From Salvia splendens (taxonomy: Eukaryota; Streptophyta; Magnoliopsida; Lamiales; Lamiaceae), in contig NC_056041.1 in assembly GCF_004379255.2 (NCBI RefSeq), positions 21,793,559 to 21,857,558 of the forward strand: a DNA stretch of 64,000 nucleotides, given 5' to 3'. The position numbers and the translations under genes were made by a program. Positions 42,384 to 54,292 of this stretch are shown one piece after another. The notes under the pieces were generated by a model. The model saw nothing but the letters and a program-made list of their open reading frames with translations, had not been told where the DNA came from and did not search any database. Numbering within the stretch: the first letter of the stretch is position 1; the number at the start of each line of letters is the position of its first letter.

Positions 42384-45379
42384 TGTAGCACCCCGAAAAT
42401 TTTTGACTTTTGTTTTCATTAATGTGAATGTTGAATGAGAATTTCTTTTATGAAATTTATTTGCTTCTATGTGATTGAGTTAATTATGTGAATTAAGTTG
42501 TTGTGAGATATGTGGAATAAGAGTGAATTATTTTTCCAATGCGTGGATTAAATTAAAGGGGATCATGCATATTTGTTCTAGCCATTTTTGTTGGAAATTT
42601 CGGCCCCCTTATTTATTGGAAATAATATTTTCTTTCTTGGATTTAATTAATTGTTTTGGGATATTTATCCGAATTAAATCCGAACCAAAATAACCCTAAT
42701 TAATTCTACATGATTTTCGACCCTTGTCCCATTCCTTGGAATTTTCAAAAATCCCCTATTATTTAGGAGGAAGAAATTATTTTGTAGATTTAATTGGTAC
42801 TTTGTTTGTTTCCTTCCTTGATTTTAAAATCCAGTTAAATCTCTCCAAATCCTATTTTAATTAGGATTTGACTCTTTCATTCTTAGAGACCTCACAATTT
42901 TCGCTCATATGCCTTTCAACTTCCTTGTGGGATTAATTTATTTGTTACCTATTTTGTGGGAGTCCTTTCCTACAAGAAATTACCAATTTAAATCCTATTC
43001 CTATTTAATTGAGGATTTAAATATTTTTTTCCTTAATTACTCTCTAGTACACGCCCCCCCCCCCTCCTTGGGATTTTTGAATTTGTCTTGTTACCTTAAT
43101 TATAGGATACTCAATATCCTTTTTACCTAAATTGTGAGTATATTTCTCTCCAAGTAAATATCAAATCTATTCCTTTGCTAATTAAAAAGCAAAATTTCAA
43201 AAACCCTTCCCCACATACTACACGTCTATTTTCTTTTTAATTGTGGGATTTATTCATTGACCTCTATTTTATTCTTCCACAATTTTAATTGTTTTATTTT
43301 AGTGTGGGATTAAACCTAGACTATAAATTTCAAAAACGCTAAACCTAGCCCTCATTTTCACACGCCCTCTCTCTCCCTCTCCTCTCCCACACGCATCCCT
43401 CCCTCTCTTCTCCCTCTCAACAAATCCTTCACCAATTCTTTATTCTTGCTTCATTTTGGAATTGGAAATTCAAGATTCATCGAAGAATCGCATCATTCGT
43501 CATTCCTACCGATTGTTTTTCAAGAGAAAGGTATACTTTGATTAATCCTTCTCATTCTTCCCATTGAATTCATAATTTTTGAACCCCTCATGCATATAGT
43601 TGAGTGGAGAATCATGAATCTAAGAGTTAATTGGTTGGGAAGGATGGTTGAACAAGAATGTTTATGTGTGTGCGTGTATGTTTGTGTGCGTGTAAGTATG
43701 TGGTTGAATCGTTGGTGAATGTGATGTGTGATTACGAAGGCATGATTGTAATCTTGTTTTTGAAGCATGAATATGTGTTGGAAGCATGGATATGTACGTG
43801 AGAATGTATGATAGACGAACTAGGGTTTGTGAATGTTGTGCATGAATTCTGTGGTGTTCGGACAGTAGGTTCCGACGAGTTTTTGACCAACCAAACGATC
43901 TCTTTTTGGCACGAAATTTTAACTGGATAAAGTTTGGGATGTCTTCTATGTTGTGTCCAAATTTCAGCTTCTTTTGATGAAGGAAGAATTTTTAATGAAT
44001 TTTTCAATTGAACTGCGCAGTCCTGCCAGAATTGTGTGTTTCGTCCAGTGAGTTTCGTTTCTGTTTTGACCAATCAAAAGACATGATTTTGGTGTGAAAT
44101 TTTAACTGAGTAAACCTTTATGTGTCTACTGTGTGGTGACCAAATTTTAGGGTCATATGAGGTCGGATGGAAATTTAATGATTTTTACAAAAAGACTGCG
44201 CTATTCTGCCAGATTCTGGTTTTGTTGAAATAAGCTTTGTTGGCAAGTTTTGAATGAATTACATGATACATGTGTGAATAAGGAACGAATCCTATGATGT
44301 GATTATGTGTTGCACGTTGATGTATGCTTGAGTGTTCGTTTCGTTTATGTTGATGAACGTTTGGGTTGGGCAATCTAAGAAAACGATGAAAGGAACGGTA
44401 GGACATGCATGATAAATGTATTGATGGAAAAACCGATTGTGTTATGGTGTTGACAAGGATTGTCGTGCGTACGTGGGTAAAAAGAGCAAGGGTTGCATAA
44501 AAGTTGTGAATTGTGTGTATAAGCAAGCGAGGTGGGCTTTCTTTTACTAAACTCTTTTACGTTTCAAAATTATGATGTTGGAGTTATAAGGGTGGTTTAA
44601 AGTGTTATGTCATGCCATGATTGTTTTGATGTTGAGATTGTCGCTTGATGCCTAGTTCGTTTGAGCTTGCTCCGTTAGGCTATATGGCTATGTGTGAAAC
44701 GAATTCGGGTCTGAGTAGGGCCGCAAACCCTATCAGGCTGTGTACACTGGTGGGATCGGGAGCCGTCCTTGCTAGTCGGTCGGTCTCGTGGGCGAATAGT
44801 GTGGCCACACTTTCGTCGCACTGTGGAAAGATGATGTGATTGTTGGATTGTTGAGAAAGTGGGGGAGATTGTTTGTCTGGCCAGCCTATGAAACTGTTTT
44901 TGTGATACTCGGTGATATTTCCTATTTAAATGTAAAACTCGAGTTCACTGTGGTATGGATGACATAACTATTATCAACTATTTTGGCATGTGTCCACTAA
45001 GTATACCAAGTACTCAGCCCTGCATATGTTTTCGCTATGTGCAGGTTGAGTGGGATGTTGCGGCGGATGTTGAGTCGAGCTTTAGGAAATTCCCGGATGC
45101 GTCGTGTCTTCATACATGGGCGTCATCCTATGACTCTCCCTTGATACTTGTTTTTCCGCTGCCTTATTTGAAACTATTTTCTAATGGTCTTCCGCATTAC
45201 TCTATACATTTTATGTCATTAAGTACTTTGAGACTTTTATTCGCTGCTTAACCATTTTGTAGACTAAAATACTTTCTCTTGAAGTTAATAGAGTTTTCAT
45301 ATCTAATGTTGGTCTTTATCGTTTTCCCATAGTCATGAGTTCCCCGTCTTTACTATCTTCAGTAAGGGCGGTCGTGACA
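42384..45379 (+). mobile_element. 3.0-kb solo LTR of a Ty3/gypsy-type element
   Basis: It starts TGTAGCACCCCGAAAATTTT and ends GGGCGGTCGTGACA, with matching TG...CA ends, and is flanked by a perfect 5-bp duplication AGTGA (42379-42383 and 45380-45384). No primer site, gag-pol or second LTR is next to it, so it is a solo LTR left by recombination. A CTATAAATTTC box at about 43319, followed by a long CT-rich stretch (43360-43440), is probably the LTR promoter and leader. Long LTRs with a GTCGTGACA end are usual in plant Ty3-type elements. Strand is assigned from that promoter. Confidence 0.9.
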
Positions 45380-45384
45380 AGTGA

Positions 45385-45916
45385 TATATAGAATACAAAA
45401 AAAATCGTCAATATCGTTACAAATATGAGTAATGATTTTATTGTACATATGATTATAACTATAGGTGTAACACAATTTACGAGTACCACAATAAATTTGA
45501 TTTAGAAATAACAATAAATGATAAAAATATTCTCCATAATAAAATGTGGAGTATATTTTTAAAGTGTAACTTGTAAGTATTATTATAAAATTAATTTTTG
45601 GCATACTATTTTTTTTTAATGAACGATTATCAAATACTTCATAATAAAGTATGAGAGAGAAAGAGCAACTAAGTAAAAGTGAAAATAATTGACATTTGTT
45701 AAAATTATAGAATTAATAAAAAATTACCAAACAAAATATAAGTTTATTTCTATATGAAAAAAAACCATATTGCAAAATTGACTCATATTGTATAATTTAT
45801 CATTATCAAAAGAAAATGCATTAAATATTTACTCCTTACTGTCAATTTAATACATTGTAGAAAACCAAAATTTATCAGTACTAATAGTATGAATTTCAAA
45901 TAGAATGCACTAAAGG
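45385..45916. other. AT-rich spacer
   Basis: No gene or element border recognised. Confidence 0.45.
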
Positions 45917-46952
45917 TAGTGTTGCCCATGATTCGAAAACCGGCGGTTCCGGTTCGGAACTGCCGGTTCCAGTTTGGTAGAATTTGGAACCGAAACCGGA
46001 CCGTGAGGCTATTTCACGGTTCCGGTTCCGGTTAGGAACCACCAGTTTTCCGGCAGTTTACACGGTTTCGGTTCTCGAACCGACGGTTTCGCGGTTCGAT
46101 TTATTTAAATTTTTTAAAATTTTGAAATTTAGACTTATACAATAAATTGGAACAAGACAATTGATAATTTAAATTGAAATAAGACGAATAAGGTGAAAAT
46201 GATATCAATTTTATTGAATTTGAGTTGTAACGGACAACGATACATTACAATTTATAATACATATACAAGAATACAACATACAACAATGTAATATAATTTA
46301 CAAGTGTCGTCGGAACGTAAATAAAAAAAAATGAGAGTAGCACTTGAATAATTCAAATGGAAGCACCATAGCACAAATGAGAAATTGGAGACAAAGAGAG
46401 AGAATTGGGAGATTGAAGAAAAAAACTCTTATTAATATAAGAGTGGGGTGAATGTAAATGAGGATAGATGGGGTATTTATAGATAAAAATGAGGGGAAAT
46501 GGATGAATTTGTATTCAAAATCCGAAAAAAAAAAATTGAATTTTCAGAAAACCGGCGGTTTTGGTGGAAAACCGCCGGAACCAACGATAAAACCGTCGGT
46601 TCGGTCAACAAACCAGCTGCCAAAAGCTGCGATATGTCACCTCGGGTTACGCACCACCACCAAAAGCCACCGGTTTGTCGGTTAACCGCCGGTTTCCGGT
46701 CCAAAAACCGTCAGAACCGGCCGATTTCAACTCATGAAAAAGCTGCCCCGACTGACGCATTGGTTTCCGTGCCCGAACTGTGAAACCGCTGGTTAACCGG
46801 CGGTTCCGAACCGTCCCAAACCGGCGGTTCGGTGACGGTTCCGGTTCAAAAATTCTTGAACCTGAACCGGACCGCGGTTCGAATTGCGACGGTTCCGGTT
46901 TGAGGAAATTGCGACGGTTCCGGTTCGGAACCGGAACCGGTGGGCATCTCTC
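45917..46952 (-). mobile_element. hAT deletion derivative rich in GGTTCCGG motifs (copy 3)
   Basis: Ends TAGTGTTGCCCATGATTCG and CCGGTGGGCATCTCTC match the ends of the 14586-16021 element in reverse. The flanks ACTAAAGG and GCTGAAGG agree at 6 of 8. The inner part at about 46105-46215 is, in reverse complement, similar to 15719-15830 (ACAATAAATTGGAACAAGAC; AATAAGACGAATAAGG), the 3' part of the transposase region. The rest of the transposase is deleted. Both subterminal zones are GGTTCCGG-rich. Confidence 0.88.
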
Positions 46953-47173
46953 GCTGAAGGCATATCTGTCTTTAATTTATTTTACTTTAATAATAAAAAA
47001 ATCGTTTTAACACTTAGTAGTATTTTTCTTTTTTTAATGACTAAGCAATCCAAGGCTTCTGTATTAAGAATGAGTGAATAAGTATTTCCTAGAGAAATAA
47101 CTGCTGCGAAGATCTACGAGTGTTTCTTGATTTCTTTTTTTCCAGGTTTTAGCACTCAGAAATTGAAGGCAAG

Positions 47174-48941
47174 ATGAATCAATTCTTCGACTCTGTCACT
47201 AATTTTTTCGGTGGCGGTGACAACATCCCTTGGTCCACTCCTGATGTTGTCCTCGTACGCATTTTCTCTCCCTCTTTTCTACGATTTGTACATGTTTTAT
47301 TCGAATAATTACCAAGAAACTACTTTTCTCCATATTTCTGACATGTGTGTTCAATTTTTCCTCTAAAGATTCCATCTTTTTTTAATTGCATGTTTGTGTT
47401 TGTGATTGTTAATTGTTTATGATTAATTTTGCTCTTATGTAATAGTGTGTGTGTGATCCTTTGAATTTTTTGTGGGCCCTTTAGATGGTTTAGATTGAAT
47501 ATGTCTTTTTAGCTTCAGAATTGATATGAGGTTGGTTGTGATTTGTGGAAGTCTAAAATTTGTTTTCACTTTTTGGAGCAGTTTGGAAGGGTTTAGTTTC
47601 AATAATTGTGCATAATGAGATTTGGTTTCTTTGAGAAATTTGTGGTGGTTGTAGTTTTTGTTGATGATGCTCTGGTTTTCTTGTTGTGGTTTCTCTAAGA
47701 TTGTTGAACTCGCCGTTTGTTGTGGTTTTGAGGCAAAATTCGATGACTGCCTAGACGATTATGAGTGTTTGTTGAAGAAATCTTATTAGTTCTCATTGGT
47801 TGGTGTTGTAAAATGTGGGTGATATATATTTGTTGGATTCAAAATTTTTAATAGCCTCTTTGATTCATGTTTCTTGATATTGTATTGTTAGTATGGCGAA
47901 CAGGTTCTCAGTTATATTCTTCGTTTACATCGTTTCTATGAACTATCCTGGGTCGTAATATCCACTGTTCTGTAATATTGCAGGGCTGTGAGAGAGAAGT
48001 TGCAGACGCTGAAAGGGAGGGAAATCAAGATCGAGTTAATGACTGTATTGTGCGATTGTCATGGGCTCTTGTTCATTCCAGACAACCTGAAGATGTGCAG
48101 CGAGGGATAGCCATGCTTGAAGGTGAGTTCGAATTCAAGTTTTTTGCTGAATTCGGCTTAATTGAACTTGTTCAACTGTATAGCTAACCATAATAGCTAG
48201 GATTACATTTGTGAGTGTCGTCTTAATATGATTTTGTATATTGCTCTAGCCGGCTGTCATTGTCATTTTCGCTATTGGATTATTACATGTGCAATTGAGT
48301 TGTCTATTCATTGAATGTCATCACAGATTTATACTAGCTTGTGCTAGTAATGCCATTATGATCTCAACAATAGCACTTAGATGTTCGTCATCTACATAAA
48401 GAAATTTCATGTAATGTGCAACGGATGCAGTCGAATATCTGCTTATGTGTGCATGAATTTTACTGGCAGTTTCACTAACCAACACCAGTAGTCCATTGCA
48501 AAAGAGGGAGAAACTTTATCTACTTGCTGTTGCTCACTACCGGAGCGGGGATTATCCAAGGAGCAGGCATTTTCTCGACCAATGCTTGGAGGTTGGTTGC
48601 CCCCGATTTTTCATTTCCAATGCTCTTCTTTTCCCAATAACCCCGATTTTTTATGAATATTACAAGTTCACCAACCCTCTGTTCTTAAAGAGTTGCCATT
48701 GTCGCTTACTAGATTGCACCCGACTGGAGGCAAGCTCTGTCTTTAAGGAAGAATGTCGAAGAACGAGTCACTAAAGGTAATTCCCAAAGTTTGAGCCGTT
48801 AAATGCTTATCGACTGTGACTTAACTTGCTTGATCCTTACCTTAGTTATCTCATACTACAGATGGTGTTATTGGAATTGGCATAGCTGCAACTGCGGCTA
48901 GTCTTGTAGGAATAGCAGTTGCGTTGGCTCGGAGGGGCTGA
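47174..48941 (+). CDS. FIS1: Mitochondrial fission 1 protein (5 exons)
   Basis: FIS1 is a tail-anchored protein of mitochondria and peroxisomes that takes part in recruiting the dynamin-related fission machinery. Exons: 47174-47254, 47984-48122, 48470-48591, 48713-48776, 48862-48941. All borders are GT-AG with matching phases, giving 161 residues (Arabidopsis FIS1A about 170). The TPR-like core includes GCEREVADAEREGNQDRV, RLSWALVHSRQPEDVQRGIA and KREKLYLLAVAHYRSGDYPR. Then follow IAPDWRQALSLRKNVEERV and the single C-terminal membrane segment VIGIGIAATAASLVGIAVAL with the short basic tail ARRG, typical of the tail anchor. Each exon is too short to stand out alone. It is convergent with the RNA polymerase V subunit gene 400 bases away. 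Confidence 0.95.
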
Positions 48942-49338
48942 TCTTTACACTGCTTTCTTTGGCGAAAACTGAACGCTTTCGTTGTGATTTTGCTTTGTTT
49001 TAGATTTGAATAAGTTTTAGCTTGAATGTGAATTAACCTCCAACTTTGGTGGATTTCGAATTAATTTGTTTTAATGAAAGCAGAACCTTTTGTTTGCATA
49101 CAATGTGTCTGGCGTTTTTAGCTGTCTTTTACAGTTGAATGCAAATGCTATAAATCAAGAATTCCAAAACCTAGAATCATTTTTTTTTTCCTCTGAGAAA
49201 CATACATAGCAAAGTGAAAACATGGTAGAAAGCTCCAAAGTTGTAAGCAGTCAAAGGGCCATAAGTATCTAGTTAAGTCCTAAAATACATGGCAGCAAAA
49301 GAGGCCCTACAATACTAAAACACGCATTGAAAGCGACT
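48942..49338. terminator. Shared 3' flank of convergent FIS1 and NRPE5
   Basis: 397 bases between two convergent stop codons. It must hold both 3' UTRs. AATAAG-like and AATGAAA-like words near 49008 and 49072 could serve as poly(A) signals for FIS1, but this is a guess. No other feature seen. Confidence 0.4.
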
Positions 49339-51247
49339 TCACCAAACACAACGGTATGTTATGTGTAGCTGCGTCAGTTCACCACTGTATGTGACCTTAA
49401 CAACCTGCCCTTTCTCGAGCCCGTAATAACGAGCTATTGCATCTTTCTGCAGCATCCGTGGCAGCTGGAAGAAGTCGAACGAGATGAGAAACAACTTTAG
49501 ATCATATGCGTGCTTTACCAAATTAACGATAGCTTACCTGCTTTTCTTCAATGCTGTACTGGTTCAGCAGTTTTTCCTTCTCTGCATCTGTGAGCACTTG
49601 ATGTTTTGGCTTCAGTTCGTGCTTTGTTATATTGACAAGCAAGTCAGTGATCTGACACATTCATATTTTGAGAATCCACAGTCAATCTCAGATTTTAAAA
49701 CTGAAATATCATATAATGTCAACTTGATTTCACAGCATGATATTGAATTTGAGGCCAATCAATAACTGAGATTTCAACCAGTTCGAGATAAATAACAAAA
49801 GTAGAAAGGGGGCTAAAAGCAAAGATTAGAAATTGACCTGGAAAATTTCAACTTTGAACTTGAAGAGTTCGACAGCTTTTAAGGCCTGGCTAGTCATTTT
49901 ACCCTGCACTACTAATATAAGCCTATCCAGACCTTCTTGAATCTTTGTTGTAATGCCACGCACGACATTGACTTTAATAATGCCTGGTTCACAGAATAGT
50001 ACTAGGACCTGCAATGAAGAAACTTAACCTCAAAGAAGATTCAAATACTACAACTCAAATTACTAGTGAAACAGTCATTAGCAAACTTCCACGAATTTCC
50101 CATTTCAGAAATCACCTTAAGAACTACAGCATACACTTCAGCTAACTCAACAAGTGAGACTATTCCCGTTTAAAAATCAAGATCAGGCTGGCTTTACCAG
50201 ATTAAATCTTTATGTGTAGAAATGAAAAGAAACATAAAATCACTAGATCAAAATGGCATATTAGAGCTCAGGTATATGCTTTTTCACCTCAATATTTCAT
50301 CCCAATCTATAAATCTCTGTATTAAGTTGGTAGCAGAAACGAGGGAGCACTGGTTCCATAAGCTAATAGTGATTCTGGCTTACTCGGAAATAACAAGTTA
50401 ACAACTTCAATAGCTTAAACTTCCTAAGAAGCATTACTATGTGAAACTTGACCTTAAGAACACACAGAGATATGTGTTTCATGAGCTTTTACTAAGTGTA
50501 TCCAAAGTTATGAACTCTTAGTTTCTGTGAAAGCAGATCCTAAACGAGAGTAGGAGAAACACCGTAGGGATGCAGAAATATTTGGTTTTGTATAACCAGT
50601 TGCCAATTTGCTGGAATTAGTATTCACAAATCTATCACCAGGACTCAAATTGACCGGCTCATTATAAACTTCATCTTCTAAAAAATTATCACAATTCACG
50701 GGGAAACAAACTAATCTGTTACAGCTTCAAGAATGAATTTATTAATTTAGATTTTCAAATTGAGAAAAAGGTATACTAACTTTGCAATTCGAAGTGGAGC
50801 AGAGGGCAATGTTTGCCTATAAACTGTTAAGCGCAGTAAAACAATAATAATAATGATAATGCATTATCTAAGAATTGCATACACACACACAACTGAAGCT
50901 ACTAAATAATTCTCAATCGATTTCCTACTGAAAAGAAGAAGAGGAAACAGAAAGAAAGGGAATTGAGGTACCTTGATAGAAGGATCATCCTTGTGAAGAG
51001 AAGAAATTCTGAATCCATCGACATCGAGAATATCGCCATGCTTAGTGCGGAATTCTTCAAGCGGAAGCTCAATCTCACAATTGGGGACCGCGAATCCACG
51101 ATCCCTAAGCATTTCGAGTAGCGTTTTGCGAGACAGATAGTACCTGTGGCTCTCAACGGAGCCGGTGTCCAGCAAGCTGCTCAGGCAGCTACGGAAGGTC
51201 TCATCGCCGCCGTCTCCGTCTCCGTCGACGTTCATGGCTTCAGTCAT
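49339..51247 (-). CDS. NRPE5: RNA polymerase V subunit 5 (RPB5-like, 4 exons)
   Basis: RPB5-type subunit used by plant RNA polymerase V, which makes scaffold RNAs for RNA-directed DNA methylation in the nucleus. Exons on the minus strand: 51247-50972, 50008-49838, 49651-49538, 49464-49339; GT-AG and phase 0 at every join, 228 residues. The first true ATG is 51247 (MTEAMNVDGDGDGG); an ATG at 51235 is possible. SVESHRYYLSRKTLLEMLRDRGF resembles the Pol V form (SHRYYLARR) rather than NRPB5. The conserved assembly half reads ALKAVELFKFKVEIFQ, ITDLLVNITKHELKPKHQ, then KDAIARYYGLEKGQVVKV and ends TYRCVW. The first intron is about 960 bases. No damage seen. Which paralogue (A, B or C) is not decided. 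Confidence 0.94.
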
Positions 51248-51498
51248 CTTCAATTCTTCCCTAGATTTTATGCCCTACTTTCGTGTTTCTTCTCAAAAGA
51301 ATAGGGAATAAAAAAGTGGAAGCCCGACTTTGGGTGCAGTTTGATTCCGTACGCTGACGTGCAGTTCGCTTCGAACTTAGCGGGTATTTCATTTGATTAA
51401 ATACGTCAAAATACTAAGTATTCATTTTTTAACTTTATCAAATTCAAAATTTACTAACTTTTTATGCACTTTTCACCTTGAAAAGAGTACCCTATTTA

Positions 51499-51712
51499 CT
51501 CCATCCATAAAAATAGTCTCATTTATATAAAAAAATTAGTAAAATAAAAGAGAAAAAAATTAGGTAACATAAAAAAAATAGGGAGAAAAAGTATGAAAAA
51601 TGAGAAAAGATGAATAAAGTAAGAGAGAAGTTTCCATTTTTAGAAATTGACTATTTTTTGTGAACACCTCAAAATGGTAAAATGTGACCCTTTTTAATTT
51701 GGACGAATGGAG
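51499..51712. mobile_element. Stowaway-like MITE upstream of NRPE5
   Basis: Ends CTCCATCCATAAAAATAGTC and TTAATTTGGACGAATGGAG are inverted and flanked by TA. It is the same family as 11185-11397 by interior similarity (AAAATGAG...AAAGTAAGAGAGA, then CTCAAAATGG). It lies about 250 bases from the start codon. Confidence 0.78.
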
Positions 51713-52893
51713 TATAAGTTTTACTAGTATATGGAGTAATAAATATTAGTGTACTAGGAGATGTATTATGATAGTTAAAATTGAAATATTTTGTTTTCTT
51801 ATTTTAAAGTGTTTTCATATAGTATTAGTATTTCATTGGTATAGAAGGAAATGGTGTATCTGTCGAAACACAACGCATCTTTTAATTCCCATTTCTTCTT
51901 CTCTACAATAACCATTTCTAGACTCGTTTATCCATTTCTCTTAGCTGATTTTCTCTCCAAGACGCTGAGGGTGGATTTCCGGTAACGGCAAAGGGAAACC
52001 AGCCTCAGAGGGGGAGACTGCCCCCTCCTGCGCCGCTACTTGCGCTCGTGTATAATATCTAGTTCAACCTACGTCATGAACTTCATCGTTAAGTTTTTCG
52101 TGGCATCATTTTGTTAGACATATCAGCGCAAGTGAGCTTCCACGATTAGAAATTTTCAAAACTTAATACTGCCAAACAAACTTCAAACAACCAACTCAAT
52201 ATCAGTGACGAAAAGTATGACCAAGACGTGGAAACCGATGTGCGATATACTGATCCTCGAATAACCAAAGACTAAAATGAATGCACGATCCCCAACGACT
52301 CAATAACACGTAGAATGAGGATCGGCAGAATAACGCCACAAAATCAGGGTGGAAACCGTTCGATAAATCAGATACTGAGCACTATACTATGAAGATGTGC
52401 AAAACGAAAAGTAAATACTCAACTCTCTTTCACTAAGGCCTATATATAGGCATGACACAGTCCAAATCCTACTGAAAAAAATTTAAGCTAACAAATGATA
52501 ATAGTGATTCTCCTCGGAATCAAAAGGTGAAATCTAAAAGATCTGGAAACAGACTAGACTTGGATATATCTTAAATGTAACAACACAAACAAAAATGTAC
52601 TGTAATAGCTTTGAATCATCCATGATCAGTATATCGCAAGAATATATGATGAAATCAAAGCATGATAACACTAACCCTCCTTGCAACTAAAAAGATATTG
52701 CACAATTCAAAATTCCAGCAAGATATTGCAAGAAAGCATACTAATTAACTTAATTATTTGATCAAGATTTCTCCTAATTAGGCAGCTACACAATATAAAC
52801 ACTTCAATAAATGAGCAATAAACACACATCAAATAAGCAAGCATTACTCCTTATAACAACCTCACCAAACAAGCACCTAATAACACTCATTGG
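51713..52893. other. Spacer between NRPE5 and the glutaredoxin-domain gene
   Basis: No coding exon supported. A GC-rich stretch at about 51955-52050 (GGGGGAGACTGCCCCCTCC) stands out from the AT-rich surroundings but was not identified. The right part must include the 3' UTR of the minus-strand gene. Confidence 0.45.
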
Positions 52894-54012
52894 TCAAGGG
52901 AAGCAACCAGGGCACCGAACCAGTCCATTCTCATTGCAACCGGGACATCTCCTCAGCTTCCCGTCTTCCCCTCCATAAACCTTCCGGCTCCCACTGCAGC
53001 TCGGGCATGGCATAAACCTCGCATCCCCACAAGCCTCGCAGACAATCCCTCTATCCGTGATCGGGAAATCCTGCAGCAGCTTCGCCAACTCCCCCGCCTC
53101 GTGGAGCTGCTTAATTTCCTCAGCACCACCAAAATACTTCCCATTGATAAACAGCTGAGGCAAGCTCACTGCTTTACCCTTCAAAGCCTCCTGCAGCTCA
53201 GTCCTATATGACCTGTCCATCGATATATCCCTCTCATCAACGCACACTCTAAAACCCCTCATAATCACCCGAACCGCGCAGCAATCCTCGTACGTCTTCC
53301 TTATCCCCCTCAAACTAGTGTAGTACAGCACAACCCTATTGTCACCACAAGGCAAGCAGCAAGATCCATCACTTTCTGCATCAGCCACCGCAGAAGTCAC
53401 ACTATCCGACTCCAAAGACGCAATCTTTATAGGCTTCACGGCCTCTTCACACACATTCTTCCTCCCCAGCAAAGCCCTACGGTAGCTAGACGCCACATTG
53501 GTGTCCAATTTGGCCAGGAAAGACTCCTCAGACAAGTGCTTCCACAGCGGCTTCGACACCGGATGCTCCACAAACTCATAGGATTGCTCCAATTGATCAC
53601 CATCCATCTGAATTTCCCCCAATTTCTTGGGATTTTCGACAAATTGGTAGCGAAATTCCTCTTCGTCGAGGTCCTCCATGAGCTCCCACGTGTTGATGAC
53701 CGAGTCGGGCGACAGAGGGTCCTCGGAAATCCCTAAATCTCGAGGCTTATCGCGATTTGGGGGTGATGAGGGCAGCGCGAGGGAGCCGTAGGTGGTGGAT
53801 GTGAGAGAAACGAAGTGATTGGAGTCCCCTTTTCTCAGAGGAGGGTGGTGGATCAGAGGGGTAGGCAGGGAGAGAGTCCTCGACACCGGCGTGGAAGAGG
53901 CGTCGGAGAAGGAGTGGTGTGGAGATTGCAGCTGCGAATTGGTGGAGGAATTGGAGTTGGGATCTTCCTGTTGAGCGATGAAATTAGCTGGGCGTGAAGC
54001 AGTGCACCCCAT
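52894..54012 (-). CDS. Glutaredoxin-domain protein with N-myristoylation signal (At5g39865-like)
   Basis: The product has 372 residues, intronless. The start at 54012 gives MGCTASRP, a standard N-myristoylation/palmitoylation signal, so I prefer it; there is no earlier in-frame ATG nearby. A long Ser/Pro-rich linker precedes the glutaredoxin-like domain (about 225-325): VVLYYTSLRGIRKTYEDCC, DERDISMDRSYRTELQEAL, SLPQLFINGKYFGGAEEI. The CPYC-type active site of true glutaredoxins is absent (RKTYEDC instead). The C-terminus has four CxxC pairs (CEAC, CPSC, CPGC, CPGC), a DnaJ-like zinc-binding fold. This layout is that of the At5g39865/At3g28850 group, whose biochemical role is unsettled. It is probably membrane-attached. 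Confidence 0.92.
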   Translation of the reverse strand: MGCTASRPANFIAQQEDPNSNSSTNSQLQSPHHSFSDASSTPVSRTLSLPTPLIHHPPLRKGDSNHFVSLTSTTYGSLALPSSPPNRDKPRDLGISEDPLSPDSVINTWELMEDLDEEEFRYQFVENPKKLGEIQMDGDQLEQSYEFVEHPVSKPLWKHLSEESFLAKLDTNVASSYRRALLGRKNVCEEAVKPIKIASLESDSVTSAVADAESDGSCCLPCGDNRVVLYYTSLRGIRKTYEDCCAVRVIMRGFRVCVDERDISMDRSYRTELQEALKGKAVSLPQLFINGKYFGGAEEIKQLHEAGELAKLLQDFPITDRGIVCEACGDARFMPCPSCSGSRKVYGGEDGKLRRCPGCNENGLVRCPGCFP

Positions 54013-54250
54013 TTTGCTGAAATTAACCACAGAAATTGAAAGTCGACCCTTTTTCCCCCTTTCCAACTACAATGATTGATTGAAGCTTTTCCAAAAAAAA
54101 AATTCGGAAAAATCTCTTTGCGGCCTTTCTTCAGTAAGTTTGAGGGCGATTTAGAGGTTGAAGAAGTATAGGTGAGAGGGGTTTGTCATTGGAGGACAGA
54201 AATTAATGCATTTATAACGAATAGAGTTGTAAATTTGTAATTATAAATCA

Positions 54251-54282
54251 GACGAGACGAGACGAGACGAGACGAGACGAGA
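54251..54282. repeat. (GACGA)n microsatellite next to a Harbinger element
   Basis: Six or more copies of GACGA in tandem, ten bases before the 54293 element. The same word is frequent inside the GC-rich end of that element family. Confidence 0.85.
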
Positions 54283-54292
54283 AAACTACTTA

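Noticed and set aside
51955..52050. GC-rich block before a CGCTCGTG stretch as a possible exon
   Set aside because: Stops in the likely frames and no splice partner could be found.
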